64,000 nt of DNA from Sphingomonas sp. (GTDB taxonomy: Bacteria; Pseudomonadota; Alphaproteobacteria; Sphingomonadales; Sphingomonadaceae), in NCBI GenBank assembly GCA_021154945.1, contig JAJNQF010000419.1, positions 1 through 64,000 on the forward strand, written 5' to 3'. A model generated the notes under the pieces. That model did no database searches. It saw only the letters and a program-made list of their open reading frames with translations, and was not told the origin of the DNA. Of the stretch, positions 50,291-58,933 are shown one piece after another. Position numbers and translations under genes: made by a program. Numbering within the stretch: the stretch's first letter is position 1; the number at the start of each line of letters is the position of its first letter.

Positions 50291-50665
50291 ATGAGAGGTA
50301 CGCCGTTGCACCATGCCAATATTGCGGTCGTGGATGACAACGATCTGGTCCGAGGAGCCGTCTCGAGCCTTCTTAGATCGATGGGCCATCGGACCCACGT
50401 GTTCGATTGCGGCGACGCCTTTCTATCCTCGGGCGTCGTGGTCGATTGCGTGCTCACCGACCTGCAGATGCCGGGCCGTTCGGGCCTTGCCGTCGCTGCC
50501 GAACTGGCGAGCCACGATCGTCCTCCCAGGATCATCCTGATGACGGCCCATGCGGATCCCACCCTTGCGTCTAGATGCGAGAAACTCGGATTTGCGGCTC
50601 TTCTCGAGAAACCTCTGGACTCGAAACTACTGATAGCCGCGGTGGAAAAGGCGATCCGCCGCTAG
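50291..50665 (+). CDS. Single-domain response regulator (receiver only)
   Basis: This 124-residue receiver starts at ATG 50291 (MRGTPLHHANIAVVDDNDLVRG). It has DD, phospho-Asp in VLTDLQMPGRSGLAV, Thr in ILMTAHA and Lys in LLEKPLDSKLL. No output domain. Its 3' end overlaps 95 bases of the kinase gene on the other strand. It may be a phosphate sink or an accessory regulator for the FixL/FixJ-like pair. Confidence 0.8.
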   Translation: MRGTPLHHANIAVVDDNDLVRGAVSSLLRSMGHRTHVFDCGDAFLSSGVVVDCVLTDLQMPGRSGLAVAAELASHDRPPRIILMTAHADPTLASRCEKLGFAALLEKPLDSKLLIAAVEKAIRR

Positions 50666-52229
50666 CGCTTCGACCTGTCGGAAATTTCAGCAGCACGGAT
50701 GCCCCGCCCTGATCGGTGGTACCGAGTTCGATCGCCCCGTCGAGGCTCTCCATGGTCGCCTTGCAGATCGAAAGACCCAGGCCCATTCCCTCGGCCTTAG
50801 TCGTGTAGAAGGTCTGGAACGCGCTGTCCCGGTCGATGTCCCAGCCCGGCCCGTTGTCCTCTACCGCAATGATCGCGTGCGTCGCCGTACGCCGCACGCA
50901 GAGCGTCACCACGCGGTCGGCGGCACGCATCAGATGCATCGCCTGTATGGCGTTGGTGACGAGGTTCACGAGCAGCTGCTTGAGCAGGATGGGGTCCGCC
51001 TCACAGACCGCCGGATCAGCTTCGGGTTCCAGGACGATCCTGGCGGAACCCTCGGTCGCGCCCCGTTCGAACAACGAGGCGGCCTCGCGGATTACGTCGT
51101 TCAGATCGACCGGCTGAGTCTCCGTCCGCGCGTTCCCGACCAGCGCACGGACCCGCTGAACGACCTGTCCCGCATGATCGACCGCTGCAACCAAGCCCTT
51201 CAACGCGGCATCGACCTCGTCGATGGCGGGCGGGTCGCGACGGAGCCAACGGCACGCTGCATCGGTATATCCGCTGATGGCGGCGAGCGGCTGATTGATC
51301 TCGTGAGCGATGGACGCAGTCATCGCGCCGAGTGCGCTCGCCCGCTGGACCCGGGCGAGATCGGCACGGGTCCGGGCCATCTGCGTCTCCAGCCGCTTCC
51401 GTTGGCTGACGTCGAGAACGCTGCCGGGAACGCGGGCAAGAGGCCCAGTGCCCGACAGGCTGAACATCACGATCACGTCAATCGGATCGCCGCGTCGCGG
51501 CTGAACCATCGTCTCGGCTATGAACAGCGCGCGGCGCTCATCGATCGCGATCAGGCACTCCGCGAACGTATCGTCCGTCTCCGGCAGGAAGTCGCTCAGA
51601 TGCGAGAAGAACTCGGTTGGGGACTGCACCCCCATCATCGTCATGGCGGTTGCGTTCACGTCGGTTATCCGCACCATCCGGCGCGCTTCGGCGACGAACG
51701 ACGGGTTGTCGGCGATGTAGCGGCGAAGATCGACGACGCCACGCGAGCGCAGTTCCGAAAGCGTGGCCTGCACGGTCGTGAAGTCGTGTTCCCAGATCCC
51801 GATGGCGAGCTCGTTGAAGATTGACCTGTAGCGTGACTCGCTGATCTCCATTGCGGCATAGACAGCTTTGCCTCTGAGCAGCAGGATCGTGGTCACTGCG
51901 TTGGCCAGCAGGCTGATGACGAGCCTGGACGCTGCCGTCATCTCCGGCGCGCGCCCGTGGACGATCGCGAAGGCGAGCAGCGTCAGCACCGCGCATGCCA
52001 CGGACCATGTGATGATGGTGCGGCGACCGACGGCTTCCGTGCCCACCATCAAGAGCGTCATCACGTAGAGCGTTGCAATCGCGCCGGGCAGGGTCGTGAG
52101 TGCGTCCAGCGCGAAGATGACGGCGGTCAGAGCAACCGGCAGTCCGGCGCGCGCAAGGTGCGACCAGCGGACGGGTGGACCATCGCCCGACGATCGAACC
52201 GACGCGAGATCAGATGCGTTCGTTGCCAT
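50571..52229 (-). CDS. Membrane PAS histidine kinase (FixL-like group)
   Basis: This 552-residue kinase, ATG 52229 (MATNASDLAS), has four N-terminal membrane helices (about 25-145: LPVALTAVIFALDALT, IATLYVMTLLMVGTEAV, IITWSVACAVLTLLAFAIV, LVISLLANAVTTILLL). A PAS-type sensor follows (about 155-300: VDVNATAMTMMGVQSPTEFF), HisKA box TASIAHEINQPLAAISGYTDAA, and HATPase with NLVTNAIQAM, DNGPGWDID, EGMGLGLSICKATMESL. No heme-binding His motif was recognised. The last 30 codons extend into the receiver gene on the opposite strand. Confidence 0.87.
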   Translation of the reverse strand: MATNASDLASVRSSGDGPPVRWSHLARAGLPVALTAVIFALDALTTLPGAIATLYVMTLLMVGTEAVGRRTIITWSVACAVLTLLAFAIVHGRAPEMTAASRLVISLLANAVTTILLLRGKAVYAAMEISESRYRSIFNELAIGIWEHDFTTVQATLSELRSRGVVDLRRYIADNPSFVAEARRMVRITDVNATAMTMMGVQSPTEFFSHLSDFLPETDDTFAECLIAIDERRALFIAETMVQPRRGDPIDVIVMFSLSGTGPLARVPGSVLDVSQRKRLETQMARTRADLARVQRASALGAMTASIAHEINQPLAAISGYTDAACRWLRRDPPAIDEVDAALKGLVAAVDHAGQVVQRVRALVGNARTETQPVDLNDVIREAASLFERGATEGSARIVLEPEADPAVCEADPILLKQLLVNLVTNAIQAMHLMRAADRVVTLCVRRTATHAIIAVEDNGPGWDIDRDSAFQTFYTTKAEGMGLGLSICKATMESLDGAIELGTTDQGGASVLLKFPTGRSASGGSPFPPRLSVVSSPEVSREEPQIRVSRI

Positions 52230-52532
52230 TGCGTAATCATACGCGCTTCGCGACAGGAGCATCAGCCCCGGACGGGGTGAAGTCGGTACCCCCGAAAGGG
52301 GGGTGGCAGCGCATTGGTGCAGGAGCATTCGCCGGCAGGGCGGGCGTTTCATCATGACGGTCGATCGGTTACCTGCGCTCCTGCTGCCGGCGGAAGATCA
52401 TTTTCAACAGAGCCGGTCGCTTCGGCGCCGTTCGATGCAGCCGATGTCCGCCAGGTCCAAATCGCGCGGAGCAACGCCAAGAACGCCGGTTCCTGATCGG
52501 CCATTGTCTCGTCATCAACATGGAGACGGATC
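52230..52532. other. Divergent intergenic region
   Basis: There are 303 bases between the kinase and the isochorismatase-like gene. No gene or repeat is supported. Must hold two divergent promoters. Confidence 0.3.
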
Positions 52533-53159
52533 ATGGCGGACAATGCACTCCTGACCCCCGCGGACTGCGCGGTGGTCTTGGTAGACGAACAGGCCGGGCT
52601 CGCCTTCGCCGCAGGTTCGGCGGACCGACAGGTTCTTCGGAGCAACGCCGTCGCACTCGCCCGGACTGCCGTAGCATTCGACATTCCCGTCGTTGCGAGC
52701 ACGTCGGCGTCGAAAGTGTACAGCGGGCCGCTCATGCCGCCGCTGCGCGCCGTGCTGCCCGACGTCACGCCGATCGAGCGACGGAACATGAACCTCTGGG
52801 AGGACCAGGCAGTACGATCGGCGATCGAGGCGACAGGCCGTAAGGTCCTCGTAGTCGCCGGTCTTCTGACCGAGGCATGCGTGAGCTTTCCGGTCCTTTC
52901 AGCCTTGGCGGAAGGACGCCGCGTCCACGTGGTTGCGGATGCGTGCGGCGGACTGACCACTGCGAGCCACGAGGCGGCGCTTGTCCGGATGCAGCAGGCG
53001 GGGGCGATCATGACGTCCTGGCTGCAGTTCCTGCTGGAGATGCAACGGGACTGGACGCGGCACGAGACCTACGAGACCGCCCGTTCGATCGTCGTCGATC
53101 ACGGCGGCGGGTACGGCATCGGCCTCGACTACGCTCGCGACATGATCAAGCCAAGCTGA
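52533..53159 (+). CDS. Isochorismatase-family hydrolase, copy B
   Basis: This 208-residue protein has Asp in VVLVDEQAGLAFAAGS, NLWEDQAVRSAIEATG, and Cys in VAGLLTEACVSFPVLSALAEGR followed by VHVVADACGGLT. The C-terminal part ITSWLQFLLEMQRDWTRHETYETA-like stretch is shared with copy A at 42775 (QYLLELQRDWARTETYDS), so both are YcaC-like. Soluble. It is followed nine bases later by a MaoC gene and probably shares its transcript. Confidence 0.85.
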   Translation: MADNALLTPADCAVVLVDEQAGLAFAAGSADRQVLRSNAVALARTAVAFDIPVVASTSASKVYSGPLMPPLRAVLPDVTPIERRNMNLWEDQAVRSAIEATGRKVLVVAGLLTEACVSFPVLSALAEGRRVHVVADACGGLTTASHEAALVRMQQAGAIMTSWLQFLLEMQRDWTRHETYETARSIVVDHGGGYGIGLDYARDMIKPS

Positions 53160-53168
53160 GGATAGACA

Positions 53169-53642
53169 ATGAGCTTCACATTCGACGCCACCGACTGGCA
53201 GATCGTTCCGGCCCGCTCCTTCGACGACCTGAAGGTAGGCGAGATATTCCGCGCACCGAGCCGGACTTTGACGGACGCGCATGCGTCCGCCTTCCAGGCG
53301 GTCTCCTGCGACAACCATCCGATCCATTACGACGTCGGCTACGCGAAACGCTACGGTCATCCCGCACCCGTCGTGCACGGTCTGCAGGTCCTCGCGTTCA
53401 CGGCACCCGGAGCGACGCTTCTGCCCCACAACTTCGGCGCGATATTCATCGCCTTCACCGAGCTTTCGGCGAAGTTCCTCGTCGAGGTCCACGCCGGGGA
53501 CACCCTCTACTCAGCACTCGAGATCGTCGATCTCAAGCCGCTGGACGGCAAGGGCGAGGTGACAACGAACGTCACGATCCACAATCAGGACGGGGCGCTC
53601 GTCCTGTCCGGGATGCACAAGTACCTCCTCCGCACCGGTTGA
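53169..53642 (+). CDS. MaoC-family hot-dog dehydratase
   Basis: This 157-residue protein has the MaoC hydratase pattern: FDDLKVGEIFRAPSRTLTDAHASAFQAVSCDNHPIHYDVGYAKRYGHPAPVVHGLQVLAF, with Asp and His of the D-x-N-P-I-H active-site motif present. Such enzymes hydrate enoyl-CoA or related thioesters. The partner pathway is unclear. A strong hairpin follows the stop. Confidence 0.83.
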   Translation: MSFTFDATDWQIVPARSFDDLKVGEIFRAPSRTLTDAHASAFQAVSCDNHPIHYDVGYAKRYGHPAPVVHGLQVLAFTAPGATLLPHNFGAIFIAFTELSAKFLVEVHAGDTLYSALEIVDLKPLDGKGEVTTNVTIHNQDGALVLSGMHKYLLRTG

Positions 53643-53657
53643 CGCGGCAGGTCGTGC

Positions 53658-53690
53658 ACGAGCGAGGTGCGGGTTCCCCACCTCGCTCGT
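53658..53690 (+). terminator. 12-bp perfect hairpin after MaoC gene
   Basis: ACGAGCGAGGTG (53658-53669) pairs perfectly with CACCTCGCTCGT (53679-53690) around a nine-base loop, 15 bases beyond the stop. No T-run, but it is a strong structure. Confidence 0.55.
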
Positions 53691-53983
53691 AACGCGACCC
53701 GTAAAGTTGCCGACACCGCGATCAATTGCGGCTGAGCAGGACGCACGCCTTAATTGATCAGGATGATCCAAGCCACGCTCGACAGCGCGGCCTAGCCTTC
53801 AACATCAACGGCCGACGCCCGCTGCGCGATGCAACGATCCCACGGCGGCCTTCGGGGAGGCGTGCAATGAGGGTACGGCGTCAGCCTACCGGAGGCTTGG
53901 ATGATCCGAACCTAATCTTTGCCCGGGTCCCGAAAGCGGCATCCGATCCGTTCCACCGTGGGCATTCTTAGCTGCGGCCGGCC
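53691..53983. other. Intergenic region
   Basis: Nearly 300 bases with no supported gene, between the MaoC terminator and the CMD gene. An 81-codon frame in it (53726-53971) has no recognisable product. Confidence 0.3.
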
Positions 53984-54550
53984 CTAGTCCTGCGGCACCG
54001 GGACGTCGAAGCCGTTCAAGGTCATCGATACGAAGCAGTAGTGACCGACCAGGTAGATCAACTCGTTCGTTCCGGCTTGACCGAAGCGGGCGAGGGCGCG
54101 TTCGTAGAGTGGAGCGGGAAGGGGGCCGCCGCGGAGCAACCCCTTCGCAACGTCGTGCGCGGTCGCCTCGTCGTCGTCGAGATCGTCTGGACGTTCGCCT
54201 GCAGCAAGCGCCGCGATGCGGCGATCCGTCATCGCATGCTTGGCCCGCGCGACGGCGGAATGGGCGTAGATCTCATACGCGGCGCCGAAATGCGCGCCTG
54301 TCGCGATGATCGCCACCTGCCGCGCGGCGTCGGGAATGCGCTTCGCCTTGGTCAAGGCCTGCGTCGATCCCCAGAATGCAGCGCCGAGTTCGGGATCGTG
54401 AAGCCAAGCGTTCCATGGGCCGAGCATGGCGCCGTCGTCGCGCGTCGTCGTGAAGTCTTGGAACTTCGCCGACACGCCAGCGGCCATCTGATCGAACAGG
54501 GGCCGTTGAGCATCGGTGAGATCCGACGGAGCTATTGGGGGCAGACGCAT
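53984..54550 (-). CDS. Carboxymuconolactone-decarboxylase (CMD/AhpD-like) protein
   Basis: This 188-residue protein starts at ATG 54550 with GAGGAG upstream; the longer frame is ignored. It opens LPPIAPSDLTDAQRPLFDQM, then helices with GPWNAWLHDPELGAAFWGS and AIIATGAHFGAAYEIYAHSAVARA. The EIYAHSAVA segment is where AhpD-type proteins carry E-x-x-x-C-x-x-C-x-x-x-H. Here the Cys pair is missing, so a peroxidase role is unlikely; it is closer to the lactone-type branch. Soluble, helical. Confidence 0.78.
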   Translation of the reverse strand: MRLPPIAPSDLTDAQRPLFDQMAAGVSAKFQDFTTTRDDGAMLGPWNAWLHDPELGAAFWGSTQALTKAKRIPDAARQVAIIATGAHFGAAYEIYAHSAVARAKHAMTDRRIAALAAGERPDDLDDDEATAHDVAKGLLRGGPLPAPLYERALARFGQAGTNELIYLVGHYCFVSMTLNGFDVPVPQD

Positions 54551-54693
54551 TGTTGACTCCTCATGCAGGTCGGGTCGAGACTTAGGACCACGACCGGACA
54601 CGGCAACCCGCGGGGGTCGCATTGCGTCAGGTCTGCACATACGGCGTCGGTTTCGTGCAAGCGGAGGCTACCCGCCGGCAGCACGGAGGTTGC

Positions 54694-55356
54694 ATGGAAG
54701 ACGAACCCGAAGCCACGCCGCCGGAAAGCGGGTTCACCCTTCGCAAGATCGATCGCGCGAAGGCGCATACGTCTTCGAAGCCGCCGACGCCGGCGCAGCG
54801 CGTCGAACGACTGCCGCCGGGGCAGCACCTGACGACGAAATGGCCCGTGCTCGATCTCGGCGTGGAACCCGCCATCCGACATGAGGAATGGACGCTCAGC
54901 ATCGAGGGCAGTTCGAAGGGCGGGGTGAGCCTGACGTGGCACGACTTCCTGGACCTTCCCCAGACCGCCATCCGTTCGGACATCCATTGCGTCACGGCAT
55001 GGTCGCGGTACGACAACGATTGGGACGGCATCGCGACCACCGACCTGCTTGCAGCCTACCCGCCGCTTTCGGACCGCACCCACGTCGTGCTCGGCTCGAG
55101 TGACGGCTACACGACGAACCTCGCGCTAGCCGACTTCGCTCACCATCAGGCGATGCTCGCGCATTCCTGGGCCGGTGACCTGCTCACGCGTGAACACGGC
55201 GGGCCGGTTCGCGCGGTCGTTCCCCATCTCTATCTCTGGAAGAGCGCCAAATGGCTTCGTTCCATACGCTACGTGACCGAGGATGAGCCCGGGTATTGGG
55301 AGACGAGGGGCTATCACAACCGTGGCGATCCTTGGGCCGAGGAACGATACGGCTGA
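54694..55356 (+). CDS. Molybdopterin-dependent oxidoreductase (sulfite-oxidase/MsrP fold)
   Basis: This 220-residue protein has GGAGG five bases before ATG 54694. It shows WTLSIEGSSKGGVSLTWHDFLDLPQ, then SDIHCVTAWSRYDNDWDGI, where Cys would ligate molybdenum, and a C-terminal PHLYLWKSAKWLRSIRYVTEDEPGYWE, the usual end of SUOX/MsrP-type Moco domains. No Tat or Sec signal is seen, so unlike MsrP it should stay in the cytoplasm. Short single-domain form. Substrate unknown. Divergent from the CMD gene. Confidence 0.83.
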   Translation: MEDEPEATPPESGFTLRKIDRAKAHTSSKPPTPAQRVERLPPGQHLTTKWPVLDLGVEPAIRHEEWTLSIEGSSKGGVSLTWHDFLDLPQTAIRSDIHCVTAWSRYDNDWDGIATTDLLAAYPPLSDRTHVVLGSSDGYTTNLALADFAHHQAMLAHSWAGDLLTREHGGPVRAVVPHLYLWKSAKWLRSIRYVTEDEPGYWETRGYHNRGDPWAEERYG

Positions 55357-55448
55357 CGAACCTGCCTACTCCGTGGCGCCTTCGAGATCGGCGGCTCCAA
55401 AAGTGCGTACCTCAGGCGCGCAGTCGCTTCAGATGCGAGCCGCCGGCT

Positions 55449-56573
55449 TCAGGGTTTCGGGTCGGCCTCCCCCGCCGTCTGGAAGAGATCGCGGTATCGG
55501 CGCGGCTGGCACCGAAGATACTGATCGGGCGCCTTCACGCTCGCGCCCAGATGGGCCGCCGCGTGCCATGGCCAGCGCGGATCGTAGAGCATCGCACGTG
55601 CCAGCGCGACCATGTCCGCGTCACCGGTTCCGATGATCGCTTCCGCTTGTTCGAACTCGGTGATCAGACCCACGGCGACCACGGGCATCGATACGACGGC
55701 TTCCTTAACGGCTCGTGCGAACGGCACCTGGTAGTTCGGTCCGAGGGGGATCTGCTGGCCAGGATCGAGCCCGCCGCTCGATATGTGGACTGCGTCGCAT
55801 CCCCGCCTCTCCAGCGCCTTGGCGAAAGCGACGGTCTGCTCGATGTCCCAACCCCCTTCGACCCAGTCCGAGCCGGAGATGCGCACGGTTACCGGCCTGT
55901 CGCTCGGAAACGCGTCTCGCACGGCATCGAAGACGTCGAGGGGGAATTTCATCCGGTTGGCTAGGTCGCCACCGTATTCATCAGTGCGGTGGTTGGACAA
56001 CGGAGAGAGGAACTGATGCAGCAGGTAGCCGTGCGCCGCATGGAGCTGGACCGCGTCCAGTCCCAGCCTCGCAGCCCGCCGTGCCGCGTCGACGAACCCG
56101 CCGAGGATTCGCCTCATGGCCCTGTGATCAAGTTCGACCGGAGCATCCCTCCGATCATCCAGAGGCAACGGCGACGGCGCCAGCGTCTGCCAGCCATTGA
56201 TCCGGTCGGCCGGAATCTGCCCGCCGCCCTTCCAGGGCACTTCCGTCGAAGCCTTCCGCCCGGCGTGGGGCAACTGGATTGAGATGGGCATGTCCGACCA
56301 CTTGCGAACGCTCTCAAGCGTGCGCGCCATAGCGGCCTCGGTGGCATCGTCCCAAAGTCCGACGTCGGCGTAGCTTATCCGTCCCGCAGGCTCGATGGCC
56401 GTGGCTTCGATCGTGAGCAGGCCCGCGCCCGAAAGGGCGAGCCCTCCGAGATGGATGGTGTGCCAATCGGTCATCTGGCCATCTACCGCCGAATACTGGC
56501 ACATCGGTGCGATCACGATCCTGTTCGGCAGACGAAGTCCGCCGACGGACAGGGGTTGGAATAGCTTTGCCAC
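55449..56573 (-). CDS. Old-yellow-enzyme family NADH:flavin oxidoreductase (YqjM-like)
   Basis: This 374-residue FMN enzyme starts MAKLFQPLSVGGLRLPNRIVIAPMCQYSA; the Cys in APMCQYSA is the flavin-tuning Cys of YqjM-type OYEs. Catalytic area: HAAHGYLLHQFLSPLSNHRTDEYGGDLANR, with substrate-binding His pair and Tyr. Later come VRISGSDWVEGGW, GLITEFEQAEAII and DADMVALARAMLYDPRWPWHAA. It reduces activated C=C bonds in electrophiles using NADPH. Follows the LLM gene by 55 bases in the same direction. Confidence 0.9.
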   Translation of the reverse strand: MAKLFQPLSVGGLRLPNRIVIAPMCQYSAVDGQMTDWHTIHLGGLALSGAGLLTIEATAIEPAGRISYADVGLWDDATEAAMARTLESVRKWSDMPISIQLPHAGRKASTEVPWKGGGQIPADRINGWQTLAPSPLPLDDRRDAPVELDHRAMRRILGGFVDAARRAARLGLDAVQLHAAHGYLLHQFLSPLSNHRTDEYGGDLANRMKFPLDVFDAVRDAFPSDRPVTVRISGSDWVEGGWDIEQTVAFAKALERRGCDAVHISSGGLDPGQQIPLGPNYQVPFARAVKEAVVSMPVVAVGLITEFEQAEAIIGTGDADMVALARAMLYDPRWPWHAAAHLGASVKAPDQYLRCQPRRYRDLFQTAGEADPKP

Positions 56574-56628
56574 GGATGATCCTAACGTCTCTATCGGTTC
56601 GAACTGGTGCCGGCGGTTCCGGCCTCGC

Positions 56629-57645
56629 TCAACGCCATCCGAGCGCTGGCGCGACGTCGTGCAGGACCGCCTCGATCACGTGGGCGCAGTAGTCCACGCC
56701 CAGTTGATTGGGCACAGTCAGCAAGAGCGTGTCGGCCTCGGCGATCGCCTCGTCCGCGCGCAACTCCTCGATGAGCGCGTCGGGAGCCGCCGCGTAGGAG
56801 CGCCCGAAGATGGCGCGCATGTCGTCGATGACGCCTCTCTGGTCGCCGGCGTCCCCCTGTCCAAAGTAAGACCGGTCCCTGTCGTCCATGAGGGGGAAGA
56901 TGGACCGCGATACCGAGACGCGCGGCTGCCATGCATGTCCGGCTTCGTCCCATGCGCGTCGGTAGCGGCGGATTTGATCGGCCTGTTGGACATGGAACGG
57001 CTCTCCGGTCTCGTCGGCCTTGAGCGTGGAGCTCTGGAGGTTCATTCCCTGCTCCGCTGCCCAAAGCGCGGTCGCGTTCGAGGCCGAGCCCCACCAGATG
57101 CGCCTGCGCAGACCGTCGGCGTGCGGCTCAAGACGAAGCAGACCCGGCGGATTGGGAAACATTGGACGAGGGTTCGGCTGCGCGAAGCCCTCGCCCTTCA
57201 GGAGATCGAGGAAAACCTCCGCATGAGCGCGGCCCATGTCCGCATCGGTCTGTCCTTCCGTGGGAGCATAGCCGAAGTGGCGCCAGCCCTCGACGACCTG
57301 CTCCGGCGATCCCCGGCTGATACCAATCTGCAGCCGGCCACGGCTGATGAGATCGGCCGCGCCGGCGTCCTCGATCATATAGAAGGGGTTCTCGTACCGC
57401 ATGTCGATCACGCCGGTGCCGATCTCGATACTCTTCGTCCTAGCGCCGACCGCCGCCAGCAGGGGAAAGGGCGAGGCGAGCTGTTGGGCGAAATGATGGA
57501 CCCTGAAGTAGGCACCGTCGGCGCCGAGATCCTCGGCAGCCACCGCGAGATCGATGGACTGGAGAAGCGTGTCGCCCGCCGAGCGCGTCGCGGACTGCAG
57601 CGAGGGCGACCAGTGGCCGAACGATAGGAATCCGATCTTCCTCAT
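56629..57645 (-). CDS. LLM-class flavin-dependent monooxygenase
   Basis: This 338-residue bacterial-luciferase-fold protein has DLAVAAEDLGADGAYFRVHHFAQQLASPFPLLAAVGARTKSIEIGTGVIDMRYENPFYMIEDAGAADLISRGRLQIGISRGSP-type order, with the barrel strands typical of this class. Acts with FMNH2 from a reductase; the flavoprotein at 45594 is too distant to assume. Substrate is not known. It sits upstream of the OYE gene, probably one transcript. Confidence 0.85.
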   Translation of the reverse strand: MRKIGFLSFGHWSPSLQSATRSAGDTLLQSIDLAVAAEDLGADGAYFRVHHFAQQLASPFPLLAAVGARTKSIEIGTGVIDMRYENPFYMIEDAGAADLISRGRLQIGISRGSPEQVVEGWRHFGYAPTEGQTDADMGRAHAEVFLDLLKGEGFAQPNPRPMFPNPPGLLRLEPHADGLRRRIWWGSASNATALWAAEQGMNLQSSTLKADETGEPFHVQQADQIRRYRRAWDEAGHAWQPRVSVSRSIFPLMDDRDRSYFGQGDAGDQRGVIDDMRAIFGRSYAAAPDALIEELRADEAIAEADTLLLTVPNQLGVDYCAHVIEAVLHDVAPALGWR

Positions 57646-57714
57646 GTCACGTCCTTATCTATCTTCGGTTCGGAGCGTCCGATCCCACGTAGGAAGCGGA
57701 TGCCCGCGTCCGCA

Positions 57715-57870
57715 TCAGAAGGGCTTGCCACCGAGACGCGCCGCCGTGAGTTCGAGAGCCATCGAGACATTGGCCGCGATAACGTGCTCGCCGATCGCGT
57801 CCGCGTGGGTCAGCGTGTCCGCCAACAACTGGCGAATCGTCTCAAGCAGTCTGATGGTTTCCGTGTTCAT
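57715..57870 (-). CDS. Small helical protein, 51 residues
   Basis: A gene too short to be obvious: ATG 57870 with GAGAGGA seven bases upstream, stop TGA at 57717-57715. The product begins MNTETIRLLETIRQLLADTL, then has THADAIGEHVIAANVSMAL and ends RLGGKPF. It is one long amphipathic helix with regularly spaced Leu and Ile. Similar tiny proteins of about 50 residues occur in alphaproteobacteria, but the function is unknown. It lies between the MBL gene and the LLM gene, same strand. Confidence 0.55.
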   Translation of the reverse strand: MNTETIRLLETIRQLLADTLTHADAIGEHVIAANVSMALELTAARLGGKPF

Positions 57871-57937
57871 CGGGATCCTCTCTCGGCCGCCAGCCGGCTG
57901 TTGGTCCTGCCTCGGACACGGACGCCGGCAACGCTTC

Positions 57938-58933
57938 TCAGCGGTTCAAGGTGTAGTTGGCCGGTATCCACCGGTATTCGCCCGCGCTTCCGCCTGCTGT
58001 CCGGACATGGCCGATCCCAGGGAAGGATATGTGCGCGCCGGCCACCCACCAACCCTTGCTGGACGCTAGTGCAAGCGCGTGCTCGCGAGCCTTGATCGCA
58101 AGCGGGACGTTCCAGTCGTACTCGATCGCGATCTTCGGATCGGGAACCTGGACCGGCAGCATGTGGACGGTGTCGCCCCAGAACAGCATCGCCTGACCAC
58201 CGTCTTCGAGAAGATAGTAATGGTGCCCCGGAGTATGTCCCGGCGCCGCGATGGGCGTTAGGCCGGGAAGCAGCGCCGTCTCGTCGGCGTATGGCTTGAA
58301 GCGGCCGGCGGCGATGTACGGCGCGACGACCTTCTGGATGGCCGGGAAAAACGGCTTGAGAAGTGCGCCGACCTTGGCTTGGTTGGCGTTGTCGAGCCAG
58401 AAGTCCGAGTCGAGCTTCGACACGTGGACGATCGCGTTGGCGAAGACCGGCTTGCCGTCGATCATGAGGCCCCCAGCGTGGTCCTCGTGCAGATGGGTGA
58501 TGAAGATGTCGTCGACCTCGTCGGGCGTGTAGCCGGCCGCCCTGATGGCAGCAACGAGGCCGCCGCCGTCCTTGCCGTAGAGATTGCCGGCGCCTGTATC
58601 GATCAGGACGAGCTTGTCGCCCATGTTGACCAGGAACGCGTTGATCATCCCTTCGAACGGCGAACTGAGGTCCTGTCTGCCGAGCAGCTGGTTGACCTGT
58701 CCGGGCTTCGCACCGACCGCCAGCTTCTCAGCCGGGAACGGATGCGTCCCGTCGAGAAGGGCGGTCACCTCGAAGCGGCCGATGTGCATCCTGTAGTAGC
58801 CGGGTGCCTGTCCGCCCACGGCCGCGGCGGACGCGAAGGCGGGGGTGACCGGCGTGACCACCATCGCCGGCGTTAGGAGCGCCGCAAGGAGCGGGATGAT
58901 CCCGATCGTGCGGTCAGACACCCGGGCAATCAC
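57938..58933 (-). CDS. Secreted MBL-fold metallo-hydrolase
   Basis: This 331-residue protein uses a GTG start at 58933 that overlaps the stop of the preceding gene (GTGA). Signal peptide (about 1-35: IIPLLAALLTPAMVVTPVTPAFA). Zn site HLHEDHAGG (H-x-H-x-D-H), then APGHTPGHHYY and WGDTVHM (Asp), and a final AHISFPGIGHV His. This matches the quorum-quenching/MBL-type branch (PNGM-like), acting on esters or lactones in the periplasm. Co-transcribed with the alpha/beta hydrolase. Confidence 0.87.
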   Translation of the reverse strand: MIARVSDRTIGIIPLLAALLTPAMVVTPVTPAFASAAAVGGQAPGYYRMHIGRFEVTALLDGTHPFPAEKLAVGAKPGQVNQLLGRQDLSSPFEGMINAFLVNMGDKLVLIDTGAGNLYGKDGGGLVAAIRAAGYTPDEVDDIFITHLHEDHAGGLMIDGKPVFANAIVHVSKLDSDFWLDNANQAKVGALLKPFFPAIQKVVAPYIAAGRFKPYADETALLPGLTPIAAPGHTPGHHYYLLEDGGQAMLFWGDTVHMLPVQVPDPKIAIEYDWNVPLAIKAREHALALASSKGWWVAGAHISFPGIGHVRTAGGSAGEYRWIPANYTLNR

